This document shows positions 42,134 to 51,151 of a DNA stretch of 64,000 nt, one piece after another (position 1 is the first letter of the stretch; the number at the start of each line of letters is the position of its first letter). Below the pieces are notes generated by a model that did not search any database, was not told where the DNA came from, and saw only the letters and a list, made by a program, of their open reading frames with translations. The translations under genes and the position numbers were made by a program. The stretch covers positions 62,001 to 126,000 of the forward strand of contig NZ_JABVCF010000007.1 of assembly GCF_014595955.1 (NCBI RefSeq), written 5' to 3'. Source of the DNA: Pseudaminobacter soli (ex Zhang et al. 2022) (lineage in GTDB: Bacteria; Pseudomonadota; Alphaproteobacteria; Rhizobiales; Rhizobiaceae).

Positions 42134-42643
42134 TTAGGACGCGGCTTGCGGCAGGGCAAGCGAGCCAAGGTCCTTGCCAAGCTTTTCGCACAGCGCCGCC
42201 ACGACCAGCGCATGGTCGTCGCGCTGCGGCAGGCCGGAGACGCAGACGGCTCCGATCACCCCGGCTCCCTTCTCGCGGATCGGAAAACCGCCACCGGCGA
42301 GCACATAATCGGCGGGGTCGAGGCCGTAACGGGCCGGGAACAGGCCGTCCGGCGTCGCCTTTTCGAGCGCCAGCCCATAGGTGCTTCTGTGGAACACCCG
42401 GACGACATTGCGTTTGCGCCGCGCCCAATCGGCGTTATTCACCGTGGAGCCAGGCAGCGCGGCATAGAAGAGCGGCCGGTCCCACAACTGGATGTCGATG
42501 ATGATGGGCAGCTTCTCGTCAATCCCCCGGCTGCGGATCAGCGCCCCAAGCTCGAACGCGGTCGCCTCGTCAAAGCTCTCGAAGACGAGTTCCTTTTCCT
42601 GCTCGGCGATGATGCGGAGGTCGGCGTCTGTGCTCAAGGTCAT
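42134..42643 (-). CDS. UPF0303 (GlcG/HbpS-like) protein
   Basis: 169 residues of the UPF0303/heme-degrading-domain group (YbjL/YBR137W-like). SFDEATAFELGALIRSRG, QLWDRPLFYAALPGST and VLAGGGFPIREKGAGVIGAVCVSGLPQRDDH are conserved. Proposed heme-binding or redox role is uncertain; HbpS relatives bind heme. 24 bp before gckA and 121 bp after guaD, within the purine operon. Start ATG 42643. Confidence 0.82.
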   Translation of the reverse strand: MTLSTDADLRIIAEQEKELVFESFDEATAFELGALIRSRGIDEKLPIIIDIQLWDRPLFYAALPGSTVNNADWARRKRNVVRVFHRSTYGLALEKATPDGLFPARYGLDPADYVLAGGGFPIREKGAGVIGAVCVSGLPQRDDHALVVAALCEKLGKDLGSLALPQAAS

Positions 42644-42764
42644 CCCCTGTTTTTGCACCTTGGGGCGCATGGCTGCGGCTTACGCGAATGACTGCGGCAG
42701 TCAAGTCGGATGGTTCTCTTGGCCCAGCACCCCAAGCCTATCTCTGATGTGTCGCGGCCCTTTC

Positions 42765-44081
42765 CTACTTCGTGCCCAACACGCTCTTCGCCGGCTTCCC
42801 TGCCACATAGACCTCGGCTACCGCGCGATCGTCCCCCAGCGTCTGCAGCAAAAAGAGCTCCTCGGCCAGCGTCCGCACCGTCTCCATCCTGAGCCGCATG
42901 CCGGGGTTAGCGGATGAATCGAGCACGATGATGTCGGCCTCGGTACCCTTCTCCAGTGTGCCGATCCGGTGCGACAGCGACAGCGCCTCGGCATTGCCGC
43001 GCGTCAGCTGCCAGAACGAGGCGAGCGGGTTGAGCTTCTCGCCATTGAGCGCGATCACCTTGTAGCCCTCGTCCATGGTTCGCAGCATGGAGTAGTTGGT
43101 GCCGCCGCCGACGTCGCTCGCCACCGAGATGCGCAGCGGCTTCGGGCGCCGGCGATAGCGGAGGTAATCGAACAGGCCGGAGCCGAGGAAGAGATTGGAG
43201 GTCGGGCAGAACACCGCCACCGACCCCGTCTCCGACATGGCGTCCGCCTCGCGCTCCGACAGATGGATGCAGTGGCCGAAGAGACTCTTCGGCCCTAGCA
43301 ACCCATAGCGCTCATAGATGTCGGTGTAGTCCCGCGACCACGGATATAGCTCCTGGGTGAACTCGATCTCGGCGCGGTTCTCCGAAAGGTGCGTCTGCAG
43401 GTGCAGGTCCGGATGCTCGCGCATCAGCGCTTGCGCCATCTCCATCTGTTCGGGCGTAGAGGTGATGGCAAAGCGCGGCGTCACCGCATAGTGCTGGCGT
43501 CCCCGTCCGTGCCACTCGGCGATCAGTGCCTTGGTGTCGTCATAGCTCGACTGCGGCGTGTCGCGGAGCGCCTCGGGCGCGTTGCGGTCCATCATCACCT
43601 TGCCGGCGATGTTGAGCATGTTGCGCTCGTGCGATTCGGCGAAGAAGGCTTGCGCCGATTGCTCGTGCACCGAACAGTAGGCGACGACTGTCGTCGTACC
43701 GTGCCGGATCACCTCGTCCAGGAAGAGCCGCGAGATGCGCCGCCCATGCTGCGCGTCCACGAACTTCGATTCCTCGGGGAAGGTGTAGGTGTTGAGCCAG
43801 CCGAGCAACTCCGTGCCGTAGGAGGCGATCACCTGCATCTGCGGCATGTGCGCATGGCAGTCGATGAAACCCGGCAGGATAAGGTGCGGCCGGTGGTCTA
43901 TGACCGGCACATCTGCACCCGCCCGCGCTTTCACTTCATCGAACGGGCCCGCGTCGGCGATCACGCCGTCGCGCAGCAGCAGCCCGCCGTCCTCCTCGTA
44001 GCGGCATGCGGCCATGTCCTCGGCCGTCTCCGGCCAGCGCAGGAAGGAAAGGATGCGGCCGCGAAGGAGGGTGGCAGTCAT
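42765..44081 (-). CDS. guaD: guanine deaminase (amidohydrolase type)
   Basis: Deaminates guanine to xanthine, the entry to the purine catabolic path. 438 residues; zinc site H76-A-H78 in GFIDCHAHMPQ, then HLSENRAEIEF, GHCIHLSERE, and ASDVGGGTNYSMLRTM with the final aspartate. Lies 46 bp downstream of puuD on the same strand. Confidence 0.93.
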   Translation of the reverse strand: MTATLLRGRILSFLRWPETAEDMAACRYEEDGGLLLRDGVIADAGPFDEVKARAGADVPVIDHRPHLILPGFIDCHAHMPQMQVIASYGTELLGWLNTYTFPEESKFVDAQHGRRISRLFLDEVIRHGTTTVVAYCSVHEQSAQAFFAESHERNMLNIAGKVMMDRNAPEALRDTPQSSYDDTKALIAEWHGRGRQHYAVTPRFAITSTPEQMEMAQALMREHPDLHLQTHLSENRAEIEFTQELYPWSRDYTDIYERYGLLGPKSLFGHCIHLSEREADAMSETGSVAVFCPTSNLFLGSGLFDYLRYRRRPKPLRISVASDVGGGTNYSMLRTMDEGYKVIALNGEKLNPLASFWQLTRGNAEALSLSHRIGTLEKGTEADIIVLDSSANPGMRLRMETVRTLAEELFLLQTLGDDRAVAEVYVAGKPAKSVLGTK

Positions 44082-44127
44082 GGGCAGCTCCGCGTCTGCG
44101 AATGGTGAAGCACCCCCTTAACCGAGA

Positions 44128-45360
44128 TCACCTCGACCTCTCCACCCCCTCATACCACGCCACCAGCAGCGCGCGCTCTTCCGGCGTGATGTGGGTGACG
44201 TTGCCGGGCGGCATGGCGCGGCTGCGGCCGGCCTGCAGGTAGATCTCCCGGGCGTGGCGGGCCATCTCGCCATCGTTGTCGAGCACCACGCCCTTCGGCG
44301 GCAGGTAGATGCCTTCATAGTAGGGTTCGGCCGAATGGCACATGGCGCAGCGCCCGAGAACGGTGTCACGCACGGCGGGGAAGTGTGCTGACGCCACGAG
44401 CGCCTGATGGCCTGCATTCGGTTGCGCGGATGCCTGGTCGCCGGTCAGTACCTTCGGAACGGTGGAGAGCCAGATGATGATGACGAACAGGATGGCGGAT
44501 GCCGCCCAGGTCCAGCTCGGCGCCCCCTTTCCGGCGTGCATGGTGTTGAAATAGTGGCGGATCAGCACGCCGATGATGAACACCAGCGAGGCAATGATCC
44601 AGTTGAACTCGGTCGCGAACGCCAGCGGATAGTGGTTCGACAGCATCAGGAAGAGCACCGGCAGCGTCAGGTAGTTGTTGTGCAGCGAGCGCGTCTTGGC
44701 GATGCGGCCATATTTCGGGTCGGGCGTGCGGTCGGCGATAAGGTCGGCCACAACAATCTTTTGGTTGGGGATGATGATCATGAAGACGTTTGCCGACATG
44801 ATCGTTGCCGTGAAGGCGCCAAGATGGATGAAGGCGGCGCGGCCGGTGAAGAGGTGCGTGTAGGCCCAAGCCATGAACACCACGACCGCATAGAGCACGA
44901 TCATCAAAAGCGTGTCGTTCTTGCCCAGCGGCGACTTGCAGAGTTGGTCGTACACGATCCAGCCGAGCGCCAGAGAGGCGATCGAGATGCCGATCGCGGC
45001 CGGTGCAGAGACGTCGAGCACGTTGCGGTCGATCAGGAAGAGGTCGGCGCCGGCATAATAGACGACCGCCAGCATCGCGAAGCCCGACATCCAGGTGGCG
45101 TAGGACTCCCACTTAAACCAGGTCAGGTGCTCCGGCAGTTCGGCCGGCGCGACCAGATATTTTTGGATGTGGTAGAAGCCGCCGCCGTGGACCTGCCATT
45201 CCTCGCCATGCGCGCCGGCGGGAAGGCCCGACCGCTTGCGCAGCCCGAGATCGAGCGCGACGAAGTAGAAGGAGGAGCCGATCCAGGCGATGGCGGTGAT
45301 GACGTGGAGCCAGCGCACGGCAAAGCTCAGCCACTCCCAGAAGATCGCAACGTCCAGCAT
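44128..45360 (-). CDS. puuD: urate hydroxylase PuuD (membrane urate oxidase with cytochrome c domain)
   Basis: Oxidises urate to 5-hydroxyisourate in place of cofactor-free uricase. 410 residues: N-terminal integral-membrane DUF989 domain with about eight hydrophobic segments (SFAVRWLHVITAIAWIGSSFYFVALD at the start), then a C-terminal cytochrome c domain with CAMCH (about 341-345). First gene of a minus-strand operon and divergent from a LysR regulator. Confidence 0.94.
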   Translation of the reverse strand: MLDVAIFWEWLSFAVRWLHVITAIAWIGSSFYFVALDLGLRKRSGLPAGAHGEEWQVHGGGFYHIQKYLVAPAELPEHLTWFKWESYATWMSGFAMLAVVYYAGADLFLIDRNVLDVSAPAAIGISIASLALGWIVYDQLCKSPLGKNDTLLMIVLYAVVVFMAWAYTHLFTGRAAFIHLGAFTATIMSANVFMIIIPNQKIVVADLIADRTPDPKYGRIAKTRSLHNNYLTLPVLFLMLSNHYPLAFATEFNWIIASLVFIIGVLIRHYFNTMHAGKGAPSWTWAASAILFVIIIWLSTVPKVLTGDQASAQPNAGHQALVASAHFPAVRDTVLGRCAMCHSAEPYYEGIYLPPKGVVLDNDGEMARHAREIYLQAGRSRAMPPGNVTHITPEERALLVAWYEGVERSR

Positions 45361-45501
45361 TCAGCACCTCGCCCACGCGGCGATTGTCGCGGCTTCCATC
45401 GCGCCTGCAAAGGGGAATGATGCACGATGACTTTCAAAAAAATCTGGAAAATAATGTGCTGCTATCATCGATTTCGGATGGCTGGTGAAGCTGGTTCCTG
45501 A
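45361..45501. promoter_or_regulatory. divergent promoter region puuD-lysR
   Basis: 141 bp between the divergent puuD and LysR-type genes. An AT-rich block at 45429-45460 begins GACTTTCAAA (45429-45438), a ten-base string that is repeated exactly in the other divergent purine promoter (53109-53118). LysR regulators typically act from such intergenic sites. No clear T-N11-A dyad was confirmed. Confidence 0.5.
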
Positions 45502-46422
45502 ATGGCCTACCTGGATAATCTGAGTGTCTTCGTCCGAGTTGTCGAGCTTGGCAATCTCTCGGCCGCCGGGCGCGACCTGAGGGTCTCGCCCGCCGTCGCC
45601 TCCAACCGCATCAAGGAGCTCGAAAAGCATCTCGGCGTGCGGCTCTTCAACCGCACCACCCGTCAGTTGATGCCGACCGAACAGGGCACTGTGTTCTATG
45701 AAGGGGCCAAGCGCGTACTGGACGCCGTCGCCGAGGCCGAGGCAGCCGTAAGTGCCCTGTCCGGCCAGCCGCGCGGGACGATCCGCGTCACCGCCCCGCT
45801 CGGGCTCGGCCGGCGCCTTATCGCCTCGGGCATACCGGAATTCCGCGACCGCTATCCGCAGATCGAGGTGCGGCTGCGCCTGTCGGACCACAATGTCGAC
45901 ATGATGAAGGAAGGGATCGACGTCGCCTTCCGGCTTGGCCTCCTGGAGGATTCGAGCCTCAGGATGCGCGGCATCATGGAGTGCGAGCGCGTGCTGGTCG
46001 CCTCGCCCAATTATCTGGCGGCGCGGGGCGAGCCCAGCCTACCGCAGCAACTGGTCGAAGACGGCCATGACTGCCTGATGCTGCGCTACCCCGGCGTGCG
46101 GGAGCATTACTGGACGCTGAACACCCCAAGCGGTCCGGCGAAGTTTGAGGTGAGGGGGCCGTTCGATTCGGACGACGGCGATGTGCTCACCGAGTGGGCG
46201 CTGGCAGGGCGCGGCATCATCAACAAGCCGCGTTTCGAAGTGGAGCGCTTCATCCGCGACCAGCGCCTGAAAGTGATCCTGGCCGATAGCCCGCCCTCGC
46301 CCGTGCAACTGGCGGCCGTCTATCCGCACAAGAAGCTGCAGGATCCGAAGGTGCGCTTTCTGCTCGACTTCATGGCCGAGCGCTGCCAACGGCTTATCCG
46401 CGACATCCTTGCGGGCCGCTGA
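45502..46422 (+). CDS. LysR family transcriptional regulator
   Basis: 306 residues: N-terminal HTH (MAYLDNLSVFVRVVELGNLSAAGRDLRVSPAVASNRIKELEKHLG) and a substrate-binding domain of the CrgA/DmlR-like branch (PRGTIRVTAPLGLGRRLIA). Divergent from puuD, so probably regulates purine catabolism in response to a pathway intermediate; inference from position. Confidence 0.88.
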   Translation: MAYLDNLSVFVRVVELGNLSAAGRDLRVSPAVASNRIKELEKHLGVRLFNRTTRQLMPTEQGTVFYEGAKRVLDAVAEAEAAVSALSGQPRGTIRVTAPLGLGRRLIASGIPEFRDRYPQIEVRLRLSDHNVDMMKEGIDVAFRLGLLEDSSLRMRGIMECERVLVASPNYLAARGEPSLPQQLVEDGHDCLMLRYPGVREHYWTLNTPSGPAKFEVRGPFDSDDGDVLTEWALAGRGIINKPRFEVERFIRDQRLKVILADSPPSPVQLAAVYPHKKLQDPKVRFLLDFMAERCQRLIRDILAGR

Positions 46423-46433
46423 TCGCGGCCCGC
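46411..46433. terminator. strong stem-loop at the lysR stop codon
   Basis: GCGGGCCGC (46411-46419) and GCGGCCCGC (46425-46433) form nine perfect pairs with the lysR stop TGA (46420-46422) in the loop. It lies between convergent lysR and the next minus-strand gene, consistent with a bidirectional terminator, although no T tract is present. Confidence 0.55.
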
Positions 46434-46458
46434 AGTTCTGGCCCCAGAGCCGAAGTTT

Positions 46459-47379
46459 TCAGAGCCGCCAGCGGCCCGACCAGTCGGGGAACACCGTCTG
46501 CCGGTCGCGGTGGTTGCCGCCGAGCGTGGCGCCGTAATAGGCGGCCGCTCCGCTGACGAAGAGCGAGGCGGCAGTGATGAAGGCCGCCAGCATCGCCAGC
46601 TTGCGGGCGTGCTCGGCCGCGGCGCGCGCCTTGGCCTCGAGGTCTTTCGCCTGCTGGACGATCTCATCGACGCGCTTCTGCGCTTCTTCCGGCGGAATGC
46701 CAGCCCGGGCCGCGATTGTCTGGATGAGATACTGCCGGTCGGCATCGTTCATGCCCTGATCGCTGACCGCGCTCATGAGAATGCGGCCGAGTGCGTCGCG
46801 CTCCGCGCCTGCCTGCTGGTCGGCAGGGGCATTTGGCGCTGCCGGCGGATTTCCCGGCCGTACCAGGCGATCGAGCAGAAGCGCATTCTGGTCGAGAGCT
46901 TGGCCGGCGACGTTCGATGCGGCATTCGCCGCCGCGCCGCCCGCCGAGCCGACCGCGTTGGCTGCAGTGGAAAGAGCGCCGCTCACGCCGGAATAGGCGA
47001 TTGCCGCCCCGATCAGCAGCCCCAGTGCCCACACGACCAGCCCGTGCGAGCCGTCGCGGATGTCGGATTCATGCTCGGTCGCATCGCCGACGCGGCGTCG
47101 CATGCGGCCGGTCAGATAGCCGCCGGCGAAAAAGCTGGAGATCTGTACCCACAGCAGCCAGAGGGCGGCTGCGATGGCGAACCCCAGAAGGGAGATGCCC
47201 TCGCCCTTGTAGGCGGAGGTCAGCGACAGGCCGAGCGCCGAACCGAAAGTGATCAGGACGAAGGAGATCGCGGTCGCGATCAGGGTGCCGGCGAAGATCG
47301 CGGGCCAGTCGACATAGCTTCGAGTCTCTTCGGCCACGACGGCCGCAGTCGTAACGGATGGATTGTCGGCGAGTGTCAT
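46459..47379 (-). CDS. multi-pass membrane protein of unknown function
   Basis: 306 residues. Hydrophobic segments near 27-52 (IFAGTLIATAISFVLITFGS), 63-86, 113-135 and 270-292 predict about four membrane helices; the middle holds an Ala/Asn-rich stretch and a long helical region rich in Glu/Ala/Lys (EEAQKRVDEIVQQAKDLEAK) that may be a coiled coil. Similar proteins in rhizobia are annotated as PhnA-like or hypothetical. Function unknown. Confidence 0.75.
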   Translation of the reverse strand: MTLADNPSVTTAAVVAEETRSYVDWPAIFAGTLIATAISFVLITFGSALGLSLTSAYKGEGISLLGFAIAAALWLLWVQISSFFAGGYLTGRMRRRVGDATEHESDIRDGSHGLVVWALGLLIGAAIAYSGVSGALSTAANAVGSAGGAAANAASNVAGQALDQNALLLDRLVRPGNPPAAPNAPADQQAGAERDALGRILMSAVSDQGMNDADRQYLIQTIAARAGIPPEEAQKRVDEIVQQAKDLEAKARAAAEHARKLAMLAAFITAASLFVSGAAAYYGATLGGNHRDRQTVFPDWSGRWRL

Positions 47380-47424
47380 CGGGATGCTCCTGACTGATGT
47401 TGGGCGGGTACTGATCCACCTGGA

Positions 47425-47499
47425 TCAGCGCAGCCCAAGCAGTGAGAGAATCGCGAGAACGATGACGACGAGGCCGACTAAGTAGATGATGCCGTGCAT
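47425..47499 (-). CDS. 24-residue single-pass membrane peptide
   Basis: A very short reading frame, MHGIIYLVGLVVIVLAILSL then LGLR, almost all hydrophobic, with a strong ribosome site GGGAGG seven bases before the ATG (47499). The pattern YLVG-hydrophobic-SLLGLR resembles small rhizobial membrane peptides. Divided from the 306-residue membrane gene by 45 bp on the same strand. A dyad, CTGATCCA (47411-47418) and TGGATCAG (47421-47428), overlaps its stop codon. Function unknown. Confidence 0.72.
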   Translation of the reverse strand: MHGIIYLVGLVVIVLAILSLLGLR

Positions 47500-47747
47500 G
47501 AAAACCTCCCGTAAGGCTGCATTGCACGCCACAACCAGAATGAAGGAACAAAGTTCCCACATTCGCCAAAATACTTGAAGTTTCCGCTGCTTCGGCGGCT
47601 CCGATGAGGTTGAGGACGACTGCCGTTCGAGGCTTTTGCCCGCCTCCGGGTCACTCGGCGGGCGGGTTTCGTGTCGACTTCGGCGTGAGCGGGAACATGT
47701 GGAAATAGGGCTCAGCTTCTTCGAGCAAGCGCGGTCGGCAGCGCGTG

Positions 47748-48728
47748 CTAGTGCCGCGCTCCGGCAGTCGAAGCCGTGTCGTTTCGCTCGGCAAACGAAG
47801 CCAGCGCGATCATCACCTCGGCAGCCGCGAGTGCCGCGATCACGGCCGGGCGCTTGTCCTTTACCGCATCGCCGCCGATCGGCGACACCAGCCGGGAGAA
47901 CGCTCTTTCCGTGCCGCCGGCCGTCTTGAAATACCAGCTGCGGAACGTCGCCTTCTTGGTCTTCGACCCGATCATGCCGACATAGGCCGCATCCTCACGC
48001 TTCAGTGCCTCGGCCGTTATGAGGAAGTCGAGCGCGTGATCGTGGGTGAGCACGATGAAGGCCGAACCAGGCGGTGCGGCGGGGATGACCTCCTCCGGCA
48101 CCGGCGTCAGCCTGGTCGGGATCGTCCCGGCGATATCCTCCAGCGCTTCGGCCCGCGTCTCGACCACGGTCGCGTGCACCGGCAGCAGTGCGAACGCGGC
48201 GCCGAGGGCATGGCCGACATGGCCGCCGCCGAAAATATAGACATGCGGTAGCTTCGCTTCCTCTTTGGCCGCCTTCTGCAGCAGTGCCGACGTTAAATCC
48301 TCGTCGACCAGTCGGATCGAGAGTTCTACGAACCCCCCGCAACACTGGCCGATCTCCGGGCCGAGGGGGATGGATAGCCGCGCTCCCCTCCCCCTTGAGG
48401 GGAGGGTGGCGGCGGAGCCGCCGGGAGGGGTCGTTGCGGCCGTTCTCGGCCGTTTAGTTGTGTCGCGCGCGGCCGCACCAACCGCCTCTGTCGCCTGCGG
48501 CGACATCTCCTCCTCGAGGGGGGACAAGCCCCCCAGCATCTCCCGTGCCCGGGCAATCGCCATGAATTCGAGTTGGCCGCCGCCAATGGTGCCGAAGATG
48601 CCTTTGGCTGAGACCAGCATCCAGGTGCCCCGCTCTCGTGGCGTCGAGCCCTTGGCTTCTGCCACCTCGACCAGCGCGGTGGGGCCGGATTCGATGAAGG
48701 AGCGGAGCTTTGCCAACCGGCCGGTCAT
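47748..48728 (-). CDS. xdhC: xanthine dehydrogenase accessory protein XdhC (with in-frame repeat insertion)
   Basis: Binds molybdenum cofactor, protects and sulfurates it, and delivers it to XdhB. 326 residues: N-terminal XdhC domain (ALVEVAEAKGSTPRERGTWMLVSAKGIFGTIGGGQLEFMAI), C-terminal Rossmann part (VYIFGGGHVGHAL). Between the two halves of the N-terminal domain, residues about 65-116 come from a palindromic repeat (48381-48536) that has no counterpart in ordinary XdhC, where LEFxAIARAR runs on to IPLGPExGQCCGG. The frame is kept, so the protein may still work. Start ATG 48728. Confidence 0.9.
   Translation of the reverse strand: MTGRLAKLRSFIESGPTALVEVAEAKGSTPRERGTWMLVSAKGIFGTIGGGQLEFMAIARAREMLGGLSPLEEEMSPQATEAVGAAARDTTKRPRTAATTPPGGSAATLPSRGRGARLSIPLGPEIGQCCGGFVELSIRLVDEDLTSALLQKAAKEEAKLPHVYIFGGGHVGHALGAAFALLPVHATVVETRAEALEDIAGTIPTRLTPVPEEVIPAAPPGSAFIVLTHDHALDFLITAEALKREDAAYVGMIGSKTKKATFRSWYFKTAGGTERAFSRLVSPIGGDAVKDKRPAVIAALAAAEVMIALASFAERNDTASTAGARH
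48381..48536. repeat. palindromic repeat element inserted in frame within xdhC
   Basis: About 156 bp (52 codons) made of several stem-loops: CTCCCC and GGGGAG near the left end, GGCGGCGG/CCGCC around 48408-48424, GTCGCC-TGC-GGCGAC at 48499-48513, and GGGGGG-ACAA-GCCCCCC near 48518-48534. Base composition and the CTCCCCTCCCCCTTGAGGGG type end resemble mobile palindromic elements common in Mesorhizobium and related genomes. Its size divides by three and contains no stop in the xdhC frame. Confidence 0.75.
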
Positions 48729-48804
48729 GGCGCGGCACACATCACTGACATCATGCGAGCCCTTATAGCATGACGACGGCGGGAGCACGCGAGCGCGAAA
48801 GACG

Positions 48805-51150
48805 CTATGCCCCTGCCGCCTCGCGCCTCAACCTCTCGACCGCCATCAGCACCCGCTCCGGCGTCGCCGGTGCGTCGAGCCTCGGGCAGATACTGTGGTC
48901 CGCCACGCTTGCGACGGCGTCCGAGAGCGCATGCAGCACCGACATGGCCAGCATGAAGGGCGGCTCGCCCACTGCCTTCGACCGGTGGATCGTCGGCTCG
49001 CGATTCTCCGGCCAGTCGGCCAGCTTCACGTTGAATATGCGCGGACGGTCGGAGGCGAGCGGGATCTTGTAGGTGGACGGAGCGTGCGTGCGCAGCCGGC
49101 CCTTCTCGTCCCACCAAAGCTCCTCGGTGGTCAGCCAGCCCATGCCCTGGACAAAGCCGCCTTCGACCTGGCCGAGGTCGATCGCCGGGTTCAGCGAGCG
49201 GCCGGCATCGTGCAGGATGTCGGCGCGCTCCACCACATATTCGCCCGTCAGCGTGTCGATCGACACTTCCGAGCAGGAGGCGCCATAGGCGAAATAATAG
49301 AAGGGGTGGCCGCGGCCCTCGTCGCGGTTCCAGTGGATCTTTGGCGTCTTGTAGAAACCGGCCGCCGACAACTGGATGCGGGCGAAATATGCCTGCTTGA
49401 TAAGATCGGCGAAGGGGATCTCCTGGTTGCCGATACGCACCCGGTTGGGCAGGAACACCACCTGGTCGTGCGGCACGCTGTATTTGTCGGCGGCGAAGTC
49501 GATCAGCCGCTTCTTGATCTGCCGCGCCGCGTTCTGCGCCGCCATGCCGTTGAGGTCCGAGCCGGAGGAGGCGGCCGTCGCCGAGGTGTTCGGCACCTTG
49601 CCGGTCGTCGTGGCGGTGATCTTCACATGGCCGATGTCGATCTGGAACTCATGGGCGACCACCTGCGCGACCTTGACGTTGAGGCCCTGCCCCATCTCGG
49701 TGCCGCCATGGTTCAGGTGCACCGAACCATCCGTATAGACATGCACTAGCGCGCCGGCCTGGTTGAAGTGGGTCGCCGTGAAGGAGATGCCGAATTTTAC
49801 CGGCGTCAACGCGATGCCGCGCTTGATGACCCGGCTGCCGGCATTGAACGCGGCGATTTCCCGGCGCCGCTTCGCGTAATCGGAGCTCTCCTCCAGTTCC
49901 GCCACGATGCGGTGGATGATGTTGTCCTCGACCGTCTGGTGGTAGGGCGTGACGTTGCGGGCTGTCGTGCCGTAGAAATTCCGCTTGCGGATCTCGAGCG
50001 GGTCCTTGCCGACCGCGAACGCTACCTCGTCGATCAGCCGCTCCGCGCCGATCATCCCCTGAGGGCCGCCGAAGCCGCGGAATGCGGTGTTCGAGACGGT
50101 GTTGGTGTAAAGCGGCGCCGAACGCGCATGCGCAGCGGGCCAGAAATAGGTGTTGTCGCAGTGGAACAGCGCGCGGTCGGTCACCGGCCCCGACAGGTCC
50201 GACGAGTAGCCGCAGCGCGCGGCATAGGTGAGGTCGACCCCAAGGATGTTGCCCTCGTCGTCGAAACCCGCCTCGTAGTCGACGACGAAATCGTGGCGCT
50301 TGCCCGTCATCGTCATGTCGTCGTCGCGGTCGAGCCGGATTTTTACCGCACGGCCGAGCCGCTTGGCGGCGACTGCAGCGAGGGCCGCGAACTGGTTGGA
50401 TTGAGTCTCCTTGCCGCCAAAGCCGCCGCCCATGCGCCGCACCTCGATGGTGACGGAATGGCTGGGCTGGCCAAGCGCATGCGCCACCATGTGCTGCACC
50501 TCGCTCGGGTGCTGGGTCGAGCAATGCACGGTCACATCGCCGTCCTCGCCGGGCACGGCGACCGAGATGTGGCCTTCGAGGTAGAAATGGTCCTGGCCGC
50601 CGACGCGCATGCGGCCCTTGAGACGGTGCGGCGCTGCCGCGATCGTTCCCGCAGCATCGCCGCGCTTCAGTTCGAGGGGCGGGGTGACAAGCCGGTCCTT
50701 GGCCGGGTCGAGATCCCAGACGTCGAGGATCGCCGGCTGCTCGTCATAAACGATCCGGGCGAGGCGGCAGGCGCGTCTGGCCGCTTCTCGCGTTTCGGCG
50801 ATCACGCAGAAGATCGCCTGGCCGAAGAACTCCACCTTGCCGGAAGCAAGGATCGGCTCGTCATGGCGGCCGGTGGGCGAGATGTCGTTCTCGCCGGGGA
50901 TGTCCTCGGCCGTCAGCACCGCGACCACCCCCGGCGCGGTTTTGACCGCGGACAGGTCGATCGAGCGGATCGCGCCATGAGCGACTGTCGACAGTCCCAT
51001 CGCGCCATGCAGAGTGCCGGCGGGCTCTGGGATGTCGTCGATATAGATCGCCTCGCCGGTCACATGCTTGTGGGCGGAATCGTGCCGCTGGTCGACGGCC
51101 ACCCCGCCAACGATTTTTTCGGCCTTCAGGTTGGGCGTGTGCTGGGTCAT
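48805..51150 (-). CDS. xdhB: xanthine dehydrogenase, molybdopterin-binding subunit
   Basis: Large subunit that hydroxylates hypoxanthine/xanthine to urate. 781 residues. Early VTGEAIYIDDIPEPAGTLHGAM, TQHPSEVQHMVAHALG, and the molybdopterin loops RRMGGGFGGKETQS and GGTEMGQGLNVKVAQ are visible; the C-terminal GVGEPP-type loop is KAVGEPPFMLAMSV. ATG 51150, one base after the xdhA stop. Confidence 0.96.
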   Translation of the reverse strand: MTQHTPNLKAEKIVGGVAVDQRHDSAHKHVTGEAIYIDDIPEPAGTLHGAMGLSTVAHGAIRSIDLSAVKTAPGVVAVLTAEDIPGENDISPTGRHDEPILASGKVEFFGQAIFCVIAETREAARRACRLARIVYDEQPAILDVWDLDPAKDRLVTPPLELKRGDAAGTIAAAPHRLKGRMRVGGQDHFYLEGHISVAVPGEDGDVTVHCSTQHPSEVQHMVAHALGQPSHSVTIEVRRMGGGFGGKETQSNQFAALAAVAAKRLGRAVKIRLDRDDDMTMTGKRHDFVVDYEAGFDDEGNILGVDLTYAARCGYSSDLSGPVTDRALFHCDNTYFWPAAHARSAPLYTNTVSNTAFRGFGGPQGMIGAERLIDEVAFAVGKDPLEIRKRNFYGTTARNVTPYHQTVEDNIIHRIVAELEESSDYAKRRREIAAFNAGSRVIKRGIALTPVKFGISFTATHFNQAGALVHVYTDGSVHLNHGGTEMGQGLNVKVAQVVAHEFQIDIGHVKITATTTGKVPNTSATAASSGSDLNGMAAQNAARQIKKRLIDFAADKYSVPHDQVVFLPNRVRIGNQEIPFADLIKQAYFARIQLSAAGFYKTPKIHWNRDEGRGHPFYYFAYGASCSEVSIDTLTGEYVVERADILHDAGRSLNPAIDLGQVEGGFVQGMGWLTTEELWWDEKGRLRTHAPSTYKIPLASDRPRIFNVKLADWPENREPTIHRSKAVGEPPFMLAMSVLHALSDAVASVADHSICPRLDAPATPERVLMAVERLRREAAGA

Positions 51151-51151
51151 C

